Shown: positions 1 to 7,991, counted from the stretch's first letter. The stretch: 64,000 nt of DNA from Lachnotalea glycerini (GCF_003201285.1 NZ_QICS01000003.1:62001-126000), one strand, 5' to 3'. Numbers and translations are program-made. Notes: generated by a model not told the origin, from the letters alone.

Positions 1-241
1 CACATCTATTTCTTTGTTTTTGATTATACCTTTCAATAGGAATTCCTGCCACATGCACAAAAGCAAATAAAAAAATAGCTCCTGTGAGTAAAAAAAGTGG
101 AACTTGAACCCCTTTCATAATACCAGAAAGATAATCTGCATAATCCAAATTCATAAATGTAAATATGACAATTATAAACATAAATAAGGCGAGAAGTATA
201 ATCGAAAACAAATAAAACGTTTTCCTTATTCTATCGGGCAT
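1..241 (-). CDS. partial integral membrane protein, unrecognised
   Basis: This is the N-terminal part of a minus-strand gene that runs off the left edge of the window. Reading from the ATG at 241 gives MPDRIRKTFYLFSIILLALF followed by more hydrophobic sequence. Two membrane segments are visible, at about residues 8-31 and 44-66, separated by a short polar stretch, and the frame stays open to base 1. A Shine-Dalgarno AAGGAG sits inside the end of the preceding gene (about 254-259), and the ATG follows that gene's TAG by 3 bases, so the two are probably translationally coupled. I do not recognise the family; a small membrane protein of the CvfB/thioesterase operon is all that can be said. Confidence 0.6.
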   Translation of the reverse strand, partial: MPDRIRKTFYLFSIILLALFMFIIVIFTFMNLDYADYLSGIMKGVQVPLFLLTGAIFLFAFVHVAGIPIERYNQKQRNRC

Positions 242-244
242 TGT

Positions 245-1105
245 CTAATTTCTCCTTATAATGCTTTCTTCCTTAATTTCAATTTTGCCTTCTTTCAGCA
301 GACGACCTACTGCCCTCTTAAAAGCATTTTTACTGAGGCCAAATTCTTGCTTTATGATTTCAGGATCCGCTTTATCAGTAAACGGTAACATTCCTTCATT
401 CTTTTCCATCGCTTCCATAACAAGCCTTGCATCCTCGTCCATTTGAAGATAGGCTTTTTCTCTTACACTTAAGTCCAATTTTCCGTCAGCCTTAACATTC
501 ACGACTCTGGCAGATATCACATCTCCAACTTTCATATTACCATAGGCTTCTTTCTTGCTGATTAAACCGGAATATTTGTAATCCACTGCAACAAACAAAC
601 CAAACTCATCACTCTTTTCATAAATGATTCCAGTTACCTTATCTTCCTTTTGGTAAGGGGAGTCCAATTCTAAATATTCATATACATTCATGGTTGCACA
701 CAATCTGCTGCTCTTATCAATATAAAGTGCAACCAGACACTTATCATCCTTTTTCACTCGCCAAGTCTGTTCCTTAAAAGGCAAGAACAAATCCTTTTCC
801 AATCCCCAATCTAAAAATGCTCCTATTTTACCTACCTCCACTACATCAAGTGTAGCGATCTGCCCTAGCTGTAATTTCGGTTCCTTTACAGTTGCAATAA
901 TTCTGTCGTTCGAATCCTTATAGATAAAAACATTTAGCTTATCATTTAGCTTCGTACCTTCAGGTACCTGCCTTTTAGGAAGAAGAATTTTATCCTCTGC
1001 ATTCATTTCCTCTCCCAGGTATACTCCAAATTCTACCTGCTTCACTACAAATAATTCTTGCCTTTTTCCTAATTCAAACATACTATTTTGTATGATATAT
1101 ATCAC
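245..1105 (-). CDS. cvfB: S1-domain RNA-binding protein, CvfB family
   Basis: A 286-residue protein matching the CvfB/YitL family: an N-terminal OB/S1-like unit (VKQVEFGVYLGE), a second S1 unit around residues 78-130 (VVEVGKIGAFLDWGLEKDLF), a third around 150-215 (GIIYEKSDEFGLFVAVDYKY, then GDVISARVVNVKADGKLDLS) and a C-terminal winged helix (KQEFGLSKNAFKRAVGRLLK). Family members bind RNA and affect virulence gene expression in staphylococci; a role here is inference. The GTG at 1105 is used because GGAG (1117-1120) lies 11 bases upstream; the next in-frame ATG (1081) has no nearby ribosome binding site. The gene follows the thioesterase by 35 bases and is coupled to a membrane protein downstream. 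Confidence 0.85.
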   Translation of the reverse strand: MIYIIQNSMFELGKRQELFVVKQVEFGVYLGEEMNAEDKILLPKRQVPEGTKLNDKLNVFIYKDSNDRIIATVKEPKLQLGQIATLDVVEVGKIGAFLDWGLEKDLFLPFKEQTWRVKKDDKCLVALYIDKSSRLCATMNVYEYLELDSPYQKEDKVTGIIYEKSDEFGLFVAVDYKYSGLISKKEAYGNMKVGDVISARVVNVKADGKLDLSVREKAYLQMDEDARLVMEAMEKNEGMLPFTDKADPEIIKQEFGLSKNAFKRAVGRLLKEGKIEIKEESIIRRN

Positions 1106-1140
1106 TATATCATACGCTCCTTTCTCCTTAATAATTTCAT

Positions 1141-1845
1141 CTATAAAACAAATTCGACAGTTGCATAGGTTATTTCACCTTCATCACACAACTCTACAAT
1201 ATACTTATTATCCTTAATTGCCAATTTGGGAATAATTAAATCGTTTAATACCGCTGCTTTTTTATACTCTGCTCTCATATGCTTCACAAAGACTCCCTTT
1301 GGCAAATAATCCTCGGCCATCTGTATATACTGTCCATTATTCACATGATTATTCGTATCCAGATTGCTTCTTCTTACCCTGAATGTTTCAAGTCTTGTGT
1401 AATCTTGAAGCATTTTAATCTTTCTTGGCAAATAAACCATATCAATGGGGGGTTCTATCTCATAGCCTTCTTGATCCTCTTCGGTTATTTTAGTTGGATG
1501 TCCAGTTTCCAGATCTACCAGTGCCCATAAAGTATTCGCCTCAACTGCTACCTGATTAACAGCATCATAAATAATAAAATTTCTTTCACCATAAAAACCC
1601 TTAAAAGCATGTGCCCAAGTACCAACCGTAATATCATCTCCAAGCTTTAACAATCGATTGACATTCACTTGCCACGAAGTCAACAGCCATCCCTTATTTC
1701 TCTTAGTTAAAGTGGAAAATCCCTGTCCGATGCTCTCAGACTGAAATGTACTGCAATCCTGAAAGTAATTAACGATTGAGCTGACTGGTGTTGTTGCATC
1801 TATGCCTGTTTCACTATATCTGACCTTTGTTTGAAAGCTATACAT
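1141..1845 (-). CDS. acyl-ACP thioesterase
   Basis: A 234-residue double-hotdog protein of the acyl-ACP thioesterase family (FatA/FatB-like, bacterial branch), which hydrolyses acyl-ACP to free fatty acid in the cytoplasm. The first hotdog covers about residues 1-130 (opening VRYSETGIDATTPVSSIVNY, with WLLTSWQVNV). The second holds the diagnostic NLDTNNHVNNGQYIQMAEDY segment, carrying the Asn/His pair of the active site. The length is normal for the bacterial type. The start ATG has AGAGGGAAG about 8 bases upstream. It heads a likely three-gene unit with the CvfB protein and a membrane protein. Substrate chain length cannot be read from the sequence. Confidence 0.88.
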   Translation of the reverse strand: MYSFQTKVRYSETGIDATTPVSSIVNYFQDCSTFQSESIGQGFSTLTKRNKGWLLTSWQVNVNRLLKLGDDITVGTWAHAFKGFYGERNFIIYDAVNQVAVEANTLWALVDLETGHPTKITEEDQEGYEIEPPIDMVYLPRKIKMLQDYTRLETFRVRRSNLDTNNHVNNGQYIQMAEDYLPKGVFVKHMRAEYKKAAVLNDLIIPKLAIKDNKYIVELCDEGEITYATVEFVL

Positions 1846-1995
1846 ACTTCTTCCCTCTCTTAACCTAATGATCTTTTATCCATACTATTTCATTTTCTAA
1901 TAAAGCCGCCGAATAAACATGTTGCACTAATATTTAAGATATTATAACACAATCCGCTAAAATTGTGTAACTATTCAGTACCTTCTTAATAACCG

Positions 1996-2046
1996 ATGTG
2001 CGTTGTACACATACTTTTATATGTACCACAACAAGGTCTTAAGGTC
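1996..2046 (-). repeat. dispersed 3'-end repeat, copy R1 (diverged)
   Basis: It carries the motif TACTTTTATATGTACCACAA followed by CAAGGTCTT (plus-strand sense), a diverged version of the core seen at 32900-32940, 48706-48747 and 7911-7942. On the minus strand it lies downstream of the tRNA-Gln terminator, as the other copies lie downstream of transcription-unit ends. Confidence 0.5.
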
Positions 2047-2070
2047 TTTGCTTTAACAATTCATTTCTCC

Positions 2071-2170
2071 ATTACCCCTGCTCCTAATACCAACTTGTGG
2101 TTCGCTACACTTGGCGGTAAATACCCGTGGCTAGACTTTCACTCGCTAGATTATGCCATGTCTGGCACAC
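2071..2170. other. GC-richer, hairpin-rich intergenic segment
   Basis: About 100 bases between the tRNA terminator and repeat R1 are visibly richer in G+C than the surrounding DNA. They contain short inverted repeats, including ATGCCATGTCTGGCA near 2153-2167 and paired CTAG motifs around 2131-2151. No reading frame or known RNA is recognised. It could be a relic of a mobile RNA or a structured repeat unit. Confidence 0.35.
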
Positions 2171-2174
2171 AATG

Positions 2175-2203
2175 AAAAACCCTGTAAGTATTACTTACAG
2201 GGT
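2175..2203 (-). terminator. intrinsic terminator of tRNA-Gln
   Basis: On the minus strand CCCTGTAAGTA pairs with TACTTACAGGG to form a near-perfect stem and is followed directly by TTTTT. It begins a few bases past the tRNA 3' end. Confidence 0.9.
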
Positions 2204-2209
2204 TAGTAG

Positions 2210-2281
2210 CTGGGCTACAAGGATTCGAACCTTGAAATGCTGGAGTCAGAGTCCAGTGCCTTACCATTTGGCGATAGCCCA
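2210..2281 (-). tRNA. tRNA-Gln (anticodon CUG)
   Basis: The minus strand folds into a complete cloverleaf. The acceptor stem is TGGGCTA/TAGCCCA with discriminator G; the D arm is GCC...GGC with GGT in the loop; the anticodon stem is CTGGA/TCCAG with loop CTCTGAC (U33, anticodon CUG, A37); the T arm is CAAGG-TTCGAAT-CCTTG. CCA is not encoded. The CUG anticodon reads CAG (Gln), and the U1-A72 pair is typical of tRNA-Gln. A sigma-A promoter and an intrinsic terminator flank it, so it is a single-gene transcript. Confidence 0.95.
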
Positions 2282-2323
2282 ATATACAGCTTGAATCTCT
2301 CTGCTGTTACGTCAACAAGATGT

Positions 2324-2352
2324 ATTATATATGATAAAACGTTTTATTTCAA
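2324..2352 (-). promoter_or_regulatory. sigma-A promoter of tRNA-Gln
   Basis: On the minus strand TTGAAA (2352-2347), a 17-base spacer and TATAAT (2329-2324) lie about 43 bases before the tRNA. The spacer holds the palindrome ATAAAACGTTTTAT, which could bind a regulator or be chance AT-rich symmetry. Confidence 0.75.
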
Positions 2353-2517
2353 GTATTTTTTTGATTTTTTTTGATTTTTATTTCAATTGTTTTTGATACA
2401 TAGAAAATAAAATGCTTCCATTTTAACCAAATTAATTGTTAGTGAAAGATTATTGGCAATCTTTTCTTTCGGTTTGAAAGACAAATTAAGCTCCTATGTT
2501 TTATTCATTATACCCTC

Positions 2518-3456
2518 TCATACAGCGTATGTCCATCTATACCAAGACAGAGATTCCTTGTCAATCTCAGCGTCCTTCAAATACACAAAACCCAATTTTT
2601 TAACAAGTGCAATGGAGGCATGATTTTCTCTATGAATAAAACAATTTACTTTTGTACAATCAATATTTTTAACTGCAAATTCTAAAATTTTATTACAGGC
2701 CTCTGTGGCAAATCCCTGATTTTGATAAGCGACACCGATTAGATATCCCAGTTCAATTTGAATTTCTCCATCAACCCTTCGGTTGTTTAGACCTGCCCGT
2801 CCAATTAGCCTGCCCGTTTTTTTCTCGATCAATGACCACAGACCATAACCATAAAAACCATACATGTTTTTGATATAGGCTTTAGTATATTCTATTTCCA
2901 TTTCTCTCTCATATAAAGGTTCCAAAAATTTCGTAATTGTGGGATGTGCATACAATTCGTATAGTTCATCCAAATCCTCTAAGACCATTTCTCTTATGAT
3001 TAATCTGCTTGTTTTGGCAATCATGACAGGCTCATGATAAAATCTTTGATAAACCTGCATTACAAACGTGTAATCAACCTCTTCAAAACCTTGCACCAGC
3101 ATATCTGCCTGAAATAAATCTTGTCCAAGTTCTGGGACATCGAAACCTATGATGGGTATCTTTAGCCTTACTGCCGCTTCCATCACACATTCTAAATCAC
3201 TGATTATCAAACACTCTTTCCAAGCATTTTCACTCTCTACTATAGAGTTAATTTTGCTGATGACCTGACAGCTTCTTTCTTCCTTATCCGGTATCTCTTT
3301 TGGTAACCAATTAGGTTGATCCAAAGCAAGCTCCTGTATTTTTACTTCGTTTTTCTTCAAGTCTTCTAATAATGACAAAAAACCTTCTATCTTTTCATAA
3401 GGTCTTACTGCCTTTGTATCTGTCGTGGTCAACTGCAATATAATTAATTTAAGCAT
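2518..3456 (-). CDS. GNAT N-acetyltransferase with HAD-like N-terminal region
   Basis: This is a two-part protein of 312 residues. The C-terminal half (about 148-312) is a RimJ/RimL-type GNAT domain: SRLIIREMVLEDLDELYELY, then ELGYLIGVAYQNQGFATEAC, whose Q-N-Q-G-F-A is the acetyl-CoA pyrophosphate loop, then NHASIALVKKLGF. The N-terminal 140 residues resemble the cap and half of the core of HAD phosphatases (CLIISDLECVMEAAVRLKIP is like the substrate-size helix of beta-phosphoglucomutases) but lack the DxD catalytic motif, so this part is probably non-catalytic. ATG 3456 is chosen because GGAG lies 6 bases upstream; a TTG four codons earlier overlaps that site. The acceptor substrate is unknown. 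The gene is monocistronic and divergent from the cyclophilin. Confidence 0.78.
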   Translation of the reverse strand: MLKLIILQLTTTDTKAVRPYEKIEGFLSLLEDLKKNEVKIQELALDQPNWLPKEIPDKEERSCQVISKINSIVESENAWKECLIISDLECVMEAAVRLKIPIIGFDVPELGQDLFQADMLVQGFEEVDYTFVMQVYQRFYHEPVMIAKTSRLIIREMVLEDLDELYELYAHPTITKFLEPLYEREMEIEYTKAYIKNMYGFYGYGLWSLIEKKTGRLIGRAGLNNRRVDGEIQIELGYLIGVAYQNQGFATEACNKILEFAVKNIDCTKVNCFIHRENHASIALVKKLGFVYLKDAEIDKESLSWYRWTYAV

Positions 3457-3560
3457 AGAATTCTCCAATAATTTTTTAATACGCCTTTACTATTTCTATT
3501 TTATCATATAAAATAGAAAGACAGTTTAATTATAAATAAATTTTGAAAGGAAGTATCAAA

Positions 3561-4082
3561 ATGGCAATTAACCCAAATGTTATTTTCGAAATGGAAAACG
3601 GAGACATCATTAAGGCTGAATTATATCCTGAGGTTGCTCCGAATACAGTAAATAATTTTATATCTCTTGTAAAGGATGGCTTTTATGATGGTCTTATCTT
3701 TCACAGAGTTATTTTAGGTTTCATGATTCAGGGCGGCTGTCCGGACGGAAATGGAATGGGAGGCCCGGGATATTCAATCGCAGGCGAATTTACGTCAAAT
3801 GGTTTTACAAATAATTTAAAGCATGAACCTGGCGTTCTCTCCATGGCACGCGCTATGGCACCTAATTCAGCAGGCTCACAATTTTTTATCATGCATAAAA
3901 CATCTCCTCATTTAGATGGTTCCTATGCAGCATTTGGAAAAGTTACAGAAGGACTTGATGTGGTAAATAAAATCGCAGAGGTTTCCGTTGACTATAATGA
4001 TAAGCCACTTGAACCACAGGTCATTAAATCAGCCACCTTAGAGCTTTTTGGAGAAGAATATCCTGAACCTGAGAAGTGCTAA
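3561..4082 (+). CDS. peptidyl-prolyl cis-trans isomerase, cyclophilin type
   Basis: A 173-residue single-domain cyclophilin that catalyses proline cis/trans isomerisation during folding. Active-site segments are intact: FHRVILGFMIQGG (catalytic Arg, Phe, Met, Gln), SMARAMAPNSAGSQFFI (substrate pocket) and LDGSYAAFGKV. It has no signal peptide or lipobox, so it is cytoplasmic. The ATG at 3561 has AGGAAG 8-9 bases upstream; an upstream TTG (3543) has none. A strong terminator follows. It is one of only four plus-strand genes in the window. Confidence 0.93.
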   Translation: MAINPNVIFEMENGDIIKAELYPEVAPNTVNNFISLVKDGFYDGLIFHRVILGFMIQGGCPDGNGMGGPGYSIAGEFTSNGFTNNLKHEPGVLSMARAMAPNSAGSQFFIMHKTSPHLDGSYAAFGKVTEGLDVVNKIAEVSVDYNDKPLEPQVIKSATLELFGEEYPEPEKC

Positions 4083-4085
4083 CAA

Positions 4086-4140
4086 AAGGGGAAAAGAACA
4101 CTGTGCTTATAAAAATGCAAGCGTTGTTTTCCCTTTTTCT
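4086..4140 (+). terminator. intrinsic terminator of the cyclophilin gene
   Basis: AAAGGGGAAAAGAACA pairs, with small bulges, with TGTTTTCCC further on and is followed by TTTTT. It starts four bases after the stop codon. Confidence 0.8.
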
Positions 4141-4166
4141 ATTTACTTTTTGGCGGAATCAATCTA

Positions 4167-4901
4167 TTAAAAGCCGCCGCTGCTTCCTCCGTGTCTGTTT
4201 CCGCTGCTTCCTATATGCGTTCCCCTCTGTTCCTTTGGAGTGTTGTTAATATGTCTCTTTATCGTGGTTGTCCTTTGAAATACATCATGCTGCTGTGTGA
4301 CGTTGCTTTTATGACCACTTGCATACGTAAAGCCATTCACGCTTATCTTACTCTTACTTGTGCTATACATAATCCAAATTGTAATCGAAGCAACTCCAAG
4401 AGCTGCAATGAATTCGATCAATAAATCCAAAATCTGTTTCCTTGAAATATAATCTTGTGTACTCTCAATATAGCTTTCAAAACCTTTATAGTATTGTCCA
4501 TCAGTTAGATAAGAGGAAGCCTCTTCCATGATCTTATCTGAAATACTCTGCGAGAACAACTTGGCACAATCTCCACTTGTTGAAAAAGCACACTTTTGTT
4601 CTTCCATTGCGATTAAAAACAAAGTTCCGTTTCCCATTTCCTTGTTATATCCAAAGCCATTATCATCATAGAAATCATCGGCATATTTTGTTGCTGTTTT
4701 TCCATCCAAGCTTTCAACAATCACTACAACAAAATCAGCCTTTGATTTTTGTGCCGCTTTCATGCACAGTTGATTAAGGCTGTCTTCTTCTTCCTCTGAT
4801 AAAAGATTGGCATTATCATATACCTTTTTCTGCTCACGGTCAAAGCCGCATGCAAATAGAAAAACAAAAACACTGATCAAGCATATTATATATCTTTTCA
4901 T
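4167..4901 (-). CDS. TPM-domain membrane protein
   Basis: A 244-residue protein with a TPM (Psb32/YgcG-type) domain. It opens with a hydrophobic export signal and possible lipobox (VFLFAC, Cys18), then has the TPM fold at about residues 25-150 (VYDNANLLSEEEEDSLNQLC, KYADDFYDDNGFGYN, GTLFLIAMEEQKCAFST). One membrane segment follows (about 158-182) and a polar tail ends in GGSSGGF. The Gly/Ser-rich end is typical of the family. TPM proteins have been linked to phosphatase activity and membrane-protein maintenance; the function here is unproven. It starts 19 bases after the zinc-ribbon gene, so the pair is an operon. Confidence 0.82.
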   Translation of the reverse strand: MKRYIICLISVFVFLFACGFDREQKKVYDNANLLSEEEEDSLNQLCMKAAQKSKADFVVVIVESLDGKTATKYADDFYDDNGFGYNKEMGNGTLFLIAMEEQKCAFSTSGDCAKLFSQSISDKIMEEASSYLTDGQYYKGFESYIESTQDYISRKQILDLLIEFIAALGVASITIWIMYSTSKSKISVNGFTYASGHKSNVTQQHDVFQRTTTIKRHINNTPKEQRGTHIGSSGNRHGGSSGGF

Positions 4902-4920
4902 ATCAATATATCTGCCCTTT

Positions 4921-5925
4921 CTAAAAGAATAAATTGCCTAGCAGGCGTAAGAGTACAAAAGTGATTGCAACGGTAGCAACAAACCAGCCTGCTGCCTTTT
5001 TCTTACTGACAGGCAAATCACCGACTACCTTACCTGTCTGCCCATTCATTGCAAAGACAAAGTTCTTTCCTAAATAACGATAGTTTAGAAGCCATACAGG
5101 TAATAAAACATATTTCGAGCTGGTATTGTCTAGTCTTACATCTTCATACACTACGGTAGTAGTAGCATATCCACTGATTGTATTTCTAGCCGCAGACGAA
5201 GCATATTCTTGTATACGCTGTTCAATTCTTTCTTTCATTTCATAACTTGAGTAGGAGTATTTTTCCGATAAAAATCCTGACAAATATGGCATTTGGAATT
5301 GCTTTAGTGACCCATAATTAAATGGTTCCAATTTATCCATAATCTCATCATCCATATTCTTGGAAGCATCAGCCGGTACCTTCCGATAAGTAGTTTTGAC
5401 CTCGCGGTATACATCAAAATGATCGGTATGTACGTATTCTGTGTCCTTATGTCTCTCCACTCTGACTCTCGTGCAATCAGCCCGAAGTGATACCTCAGTG
5501 TCATAGTCGTACAGCCAAAATGGCACATACATTCCACTGATTTTTTCTATCGTACTTTGACTTGTAAAGCTCCTTGGTGTTAGCAAACCCTTTTTACACC
5601 ATTTTAAGTATGCTGCCTTGGCTTCTTCCTTACTAATTGAAAAAGGAATCATTGCATATGGTTTGTCCTGCAGGATTCTGTTTTCTATCAGGGCTGAATT
5701 ACCACAATAATTGCAAAATGTCGCAGTTGTATTTACATCCGTTAAAAGCTCAGCTCCACACGTTGGACACTGATATGATTTTACCTCCATCTTATCATCA
5801 TTTACACCCGTATCCGCTTCCTCTATACACTTTACCGTGTCGCAATGAGGACATTTTAATTGTTGCTTTTCACTGTCAAATACCATATTGGCTCCACAGT
5901 TAGGACAATGATATACCAAAACCAT
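4921..5925 (-). CDS. double zinc-ribbon membrane-anchored protein
   Basis: A 334-residue protein with two treble-clef/TFIIB-like zinc ribbons at its N-terminus (CPNC...CPHC, about residues 8-29, and CPTC...CNYC, about 53-74). A large domain of unknown function follows, with conserved aromatic patches (MYVPFWLYDYDTEVSL, YVLLPVWLLNYRYLGKNFVF), and one C-terminal membrane helix (about 312-332). Proteins of this layout are common in Clostridia next to TPM genes, as here. No catalytic residues are apparent; the zinc ribbons probably mediate protein contacts. It is the first gene of the two-gene unit, with AAAGGATT about 10 bases before the ATG. Confidence 0.75.
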   Translation of the reverse strand: MVLVYHCPNCGANMVFDSEKQQLKCPHCDTVKCIEEADTGVNDDKMEVKSYQCPTCGAELLTDVNTTATFCNYCGNSALIENRILQDKPYAMIPFSISKEEAKAAYLKWCKKGLLTPRSFTSQSTIEKISGMYVPFWLYDYDTEVSLRADCTRVRVERHKDTEYVHTDHFDVYREVKTTYRKVPADASKNMDDEIMDKLEPFNYGSLKQFQMPYLSGFLSEKYSYSSYEMKERIEQRIQEYASSAARNTISGYATTTVVYEDVRLDNTSSKYVLLPVWLLNYRYLGKNFVFAMNGQTGKVVGDLPVSKKKAAGWFVATVAITFVLLRLLGNLFF

Positions 5926-6211
5926 ATTTTATTAAATCCTTTCTTGATGATCAAGTGAATCTACATATTCAGCAACGCTGCTTGTCTTATTTTAACAAAA
6001 TGAATGTGTTGTGTAAATCCCCCATAACATATTCTAAATGATTAAATGGTATATTATTCTTTTTATTCACAAATTATTCATATATCCTTTAAAAAAACTT
6101 AACGTATCACTCACGAATTCTTAATAGATGTTTTATATAATGTTTTTAAGCTAATTAATAATTAATGCAAGAGATTATAATTAACTTTAAAAATAAACTT
6201 TTTCATATTAC

Positions 6212-6248
6212 ATGCCAAGCAGAAAACTGCTTGGCATCCTCCCTTTTT
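6212..6248 (+). terminator. intrinsic terminator with no upstream gene
   Basis: A perfect 11-bp stem ATGCCAAGCAG/CTGCTTGGCAT with loop AAAA is followed by CCTCCCTTTTT. Only the plus orientation has the T-run. No plus-strand gene ends upstream, so it must end a leader RNA or small RNA starting in 5.95-6.2 kb. Confidence 0.75.
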
Positions 6249-6419
6249 AAGACTCTTTTTATCTACTTATGTGAATTTTGAAATAGAATCCATTATCAAT
6301 TATGAATATTACACTTTTTCCCAACATAGTTTTATTATGAATCAATTGAATCACAGAAAAGACGAATTAAGTATTTTATTGACTAAAATTGATTGTTCAT
6401 ATAAAATTATAAGTGCTAT

Positions 6420-6457
6420 GGACGTGCACGATACATACTACACGTCCTATTTTTTTT
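6420..6457 (+). terminator. leader terminator (attenuator) before the AGCS transporter
   Basis: GGACGTG (6420-6426) pairs with CACGTCC (6441-6447), then TATTTTTTTT. It lies about 60 bases upstream of the transporter start and so can only act on the transporter's own transcript. No known riboswitch or T-box motif precedes it. Confidence 0.75.
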
Positions 6458-6519
6458 CACATAGCAATTCAAGAAAGATTTCTTTGTACGTAAAAAATTT
6501 AGAAAGGATGCTTTTTATA

Positions 6520-7941
6520 ATGGAACATTTTATTTCTAACATTGATTCAATCAATCAAATATTAAACAACTTTATCTGGGGTCCCATCATGCTTGCTTTT
6601 TTTCTTGGCATTGGACTTATGTTTACTTTACGAACCAAATTTTTTCAATTAACTCATTATAAAATGTGGCTTGGAAATACTATTCTAGCCTGTCTTAGTA
6701 AAAAAGGAGTTCGAAAAACAAAAGAGAAACATTCTATCTCACAATTCCAGTCGCTTTGCACCGCACTGGCAGGTACCATCGGAACCGGCAACATAGCAGG
6801 TGTTGCAACTGCAATTGCAGCAGGAGGTCCTGGAGCGATCTTTTGGATGTGGTTAAGCGCATTTTTTGGCATGATGACAAATTTTGCTGAAAAATCATTA
6901 GGTATCAAATACCGCTATAAAAATGATAAGGGATTTTGGATCGGCGGAGCCATGGTCTATATTGAAAAAGGACTTGGTGTAAAATGGCTGGCCGTACTAT
7001 TTTCTGTCTTTTGTGCTTTTGCTTCCTTTGGTATCGGGAATATGGCACAGATACAATCCATTTCAAGTAGTTTACATAATTCTTTTCAAATTCCTCCACT
7101 CTTAACAGGTGTTGTCGTAGCCTCTTGCGTTGCAATGGTTATAATGGGTGGCATCAAGCGTATTTCAAGTGTTACTGAGAAATTTGTGCCTTTTATGGCA
7201 CTGCTGTATATTGCCGGAGGACTTGTCGTAATTCTGGCTAATATAGAGGCTGTCCCTGCCGCGTTTGCTTCTATTTTTGGAGAAGCCTTTCGTTTTAAGG
7301 CAGCAGGAGGCGGCATTGCAGGATATGGGATTGCAGTTGCAATGAAGAAAGGTATCTCCAGAGGCGTATTTTCCAATGAGGCGGGTCTTGGTTCATCCGT
7401 CATGGTACATTCAGCCTCTGATGTAAAAGAACCTGTTATTCAGGGAATGTGGGGAATGTTTGAGGTATTTGCCGATACTCTTGTAGTCTGCACAATTACG
7501 GCTCTCACCATTTTAACCTCAGGCATATATGATATGAATACATACATCTCTAATACTGCCGGCAATATTCCAAATCTGGATGGAGCTCCGCTGACTGCAG
7601 AATCATTTGCCTCTGTTATACCTTATGGTTCACAATTTGTAGCCTTATCCATTTTGTTTTTTGCTTTCTCTACTCTGCTTGGCTGGTCGTATTACGGGGA
7701 GCGTGCGGTTGAGTATTTATTTGGACTAAAAGCGATTGTACCTTACAAAATATGCTATGTATTTGTTATCGTTATCGGTTCAGTTTCCTCCGTCAGGCTT
7801 GCTTGGGAAATTTCCGACACACTTAATGGCTTCATGGCAATTCCCAATCTGATTGCACTCACGCTTTTGTCCGGTGAAGTAATGCAGATGTTGAAAGATT
7901 ATTTAGCCAGATACGTTACCAAAAAAAGGTCTTTCCTATGA
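6520..7941 (+). CDS. sodium:alanine/glycine symporter (AGCS family)
   Basis: A 474-residue polytopic transporter of the alanine-or-glycine:cation symporter family, importing small neutral amino acids with Na+ or H+. Diagnostic segments: FIWGPIMLAFFLGIGLMFTL at the N-terminus, ALAGTIGTGNIAGVATAIAA (family signature) at about residues 85-104, GVFSNEAGLGSSVMVHSAS, and GWSYYGERAVEYLFG. About eleven membrane helices are seen. The ATG at 6520 follows GAAAGG and matches the family N-terminus. The frame is open a further 83 codons upstream, but that stretch contains the leader terminator and is not used. The last nine codons and the stop codon lie inside a dispersed intergenic repeat (7911-7942), so the tail YVTKKRSFL is repeat-derived. 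Confidence 0.92.
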   Translation: MEHFISNIDSINQILNNFIWGPIMLAFFLGIGLMFTLRTKFFQLTHYKMWLGNTILACLSKKGVRKTKEKHSISQFQSLCTALAGTIGTGNIAGVATAIAAGGPGAIFWMWLSAFFGMMTNFAEKSLGIKYRYKNDKGFWIGGAMVYIEKGLGVKWLAVLFSVFCAFASFGIGNMAQIQSISSSLHNSFQIPPLLTGVVVASCVAMVIMGGIKRISSVTEKFVPFMALLYIAGGLVVILANIEAVPAAFASIFGEAFRFKAAGGGIAGYGIAVAMKKGISRGVFSNEAGLGSSVMVHSASDVKEPVIQGMWGMFEVFADTLVVCTITALTILTSGIYDMNTYISNTAGNIPNLDGAPLTAESFASVIPYGSQFVALSILFFAFSTLLGWSYYGERAVEYLFGLKAIVPYKICYVFVIVIGSVSSVRLAWEISDTLNGFMAIPNLIALTLLSGEVMQMLKDYLARYVTKKRSFL

Positions 7942-7942
7942 A
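7911..7942 (-). repeat. dispersed 3'-end repeat, copy R2, inside the AGCS gene end
   Basis: It matches the core of R6 (32909-32940) at 31 of 32 positions: ATACGTTACC, then AAAAAAAGG, then TCTTTCCTATGAA (plus sense). It supplies the last codons and TGA stop of the AGCS transporter. On the minus strand it lies just past the aldolase terminator. Confidence 0.85.
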
Positions 7943-7944
7943 TG

Positions 7945-7984
7945 AAAAAAGGATATGCAAGATTTTCTCCTGCATATCCTTTTA
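7945..7984. terminator. bidirectional terminator between AGCS and aldolase genes
   Basis: GGATATGCA (7951-7959) pairs with TGCATATCC (7971-7979). A-rich and T-rich flanks give six T on the minus strand (aldolase side) and TTTT on the plus strand (transporter side). Confidence 0.85.
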
Positions 7985-7991
7985 ATCTATT

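Noticed and set aside
2071-2170. Group II intron fragment
   Set aside because: Composition and short stems are suggestive, but no domain V or reverse transcriptase is seen, so the assignment cannot be supported.
5950-6519. Glycine riboswitch or T-box upstream of the AGCS transporter
   Set aside because: Expected from the transporter family, but neither the glycine aptamer consensus nor the T-box GGTGGNACCGCG motif is present; only terminators are seen.
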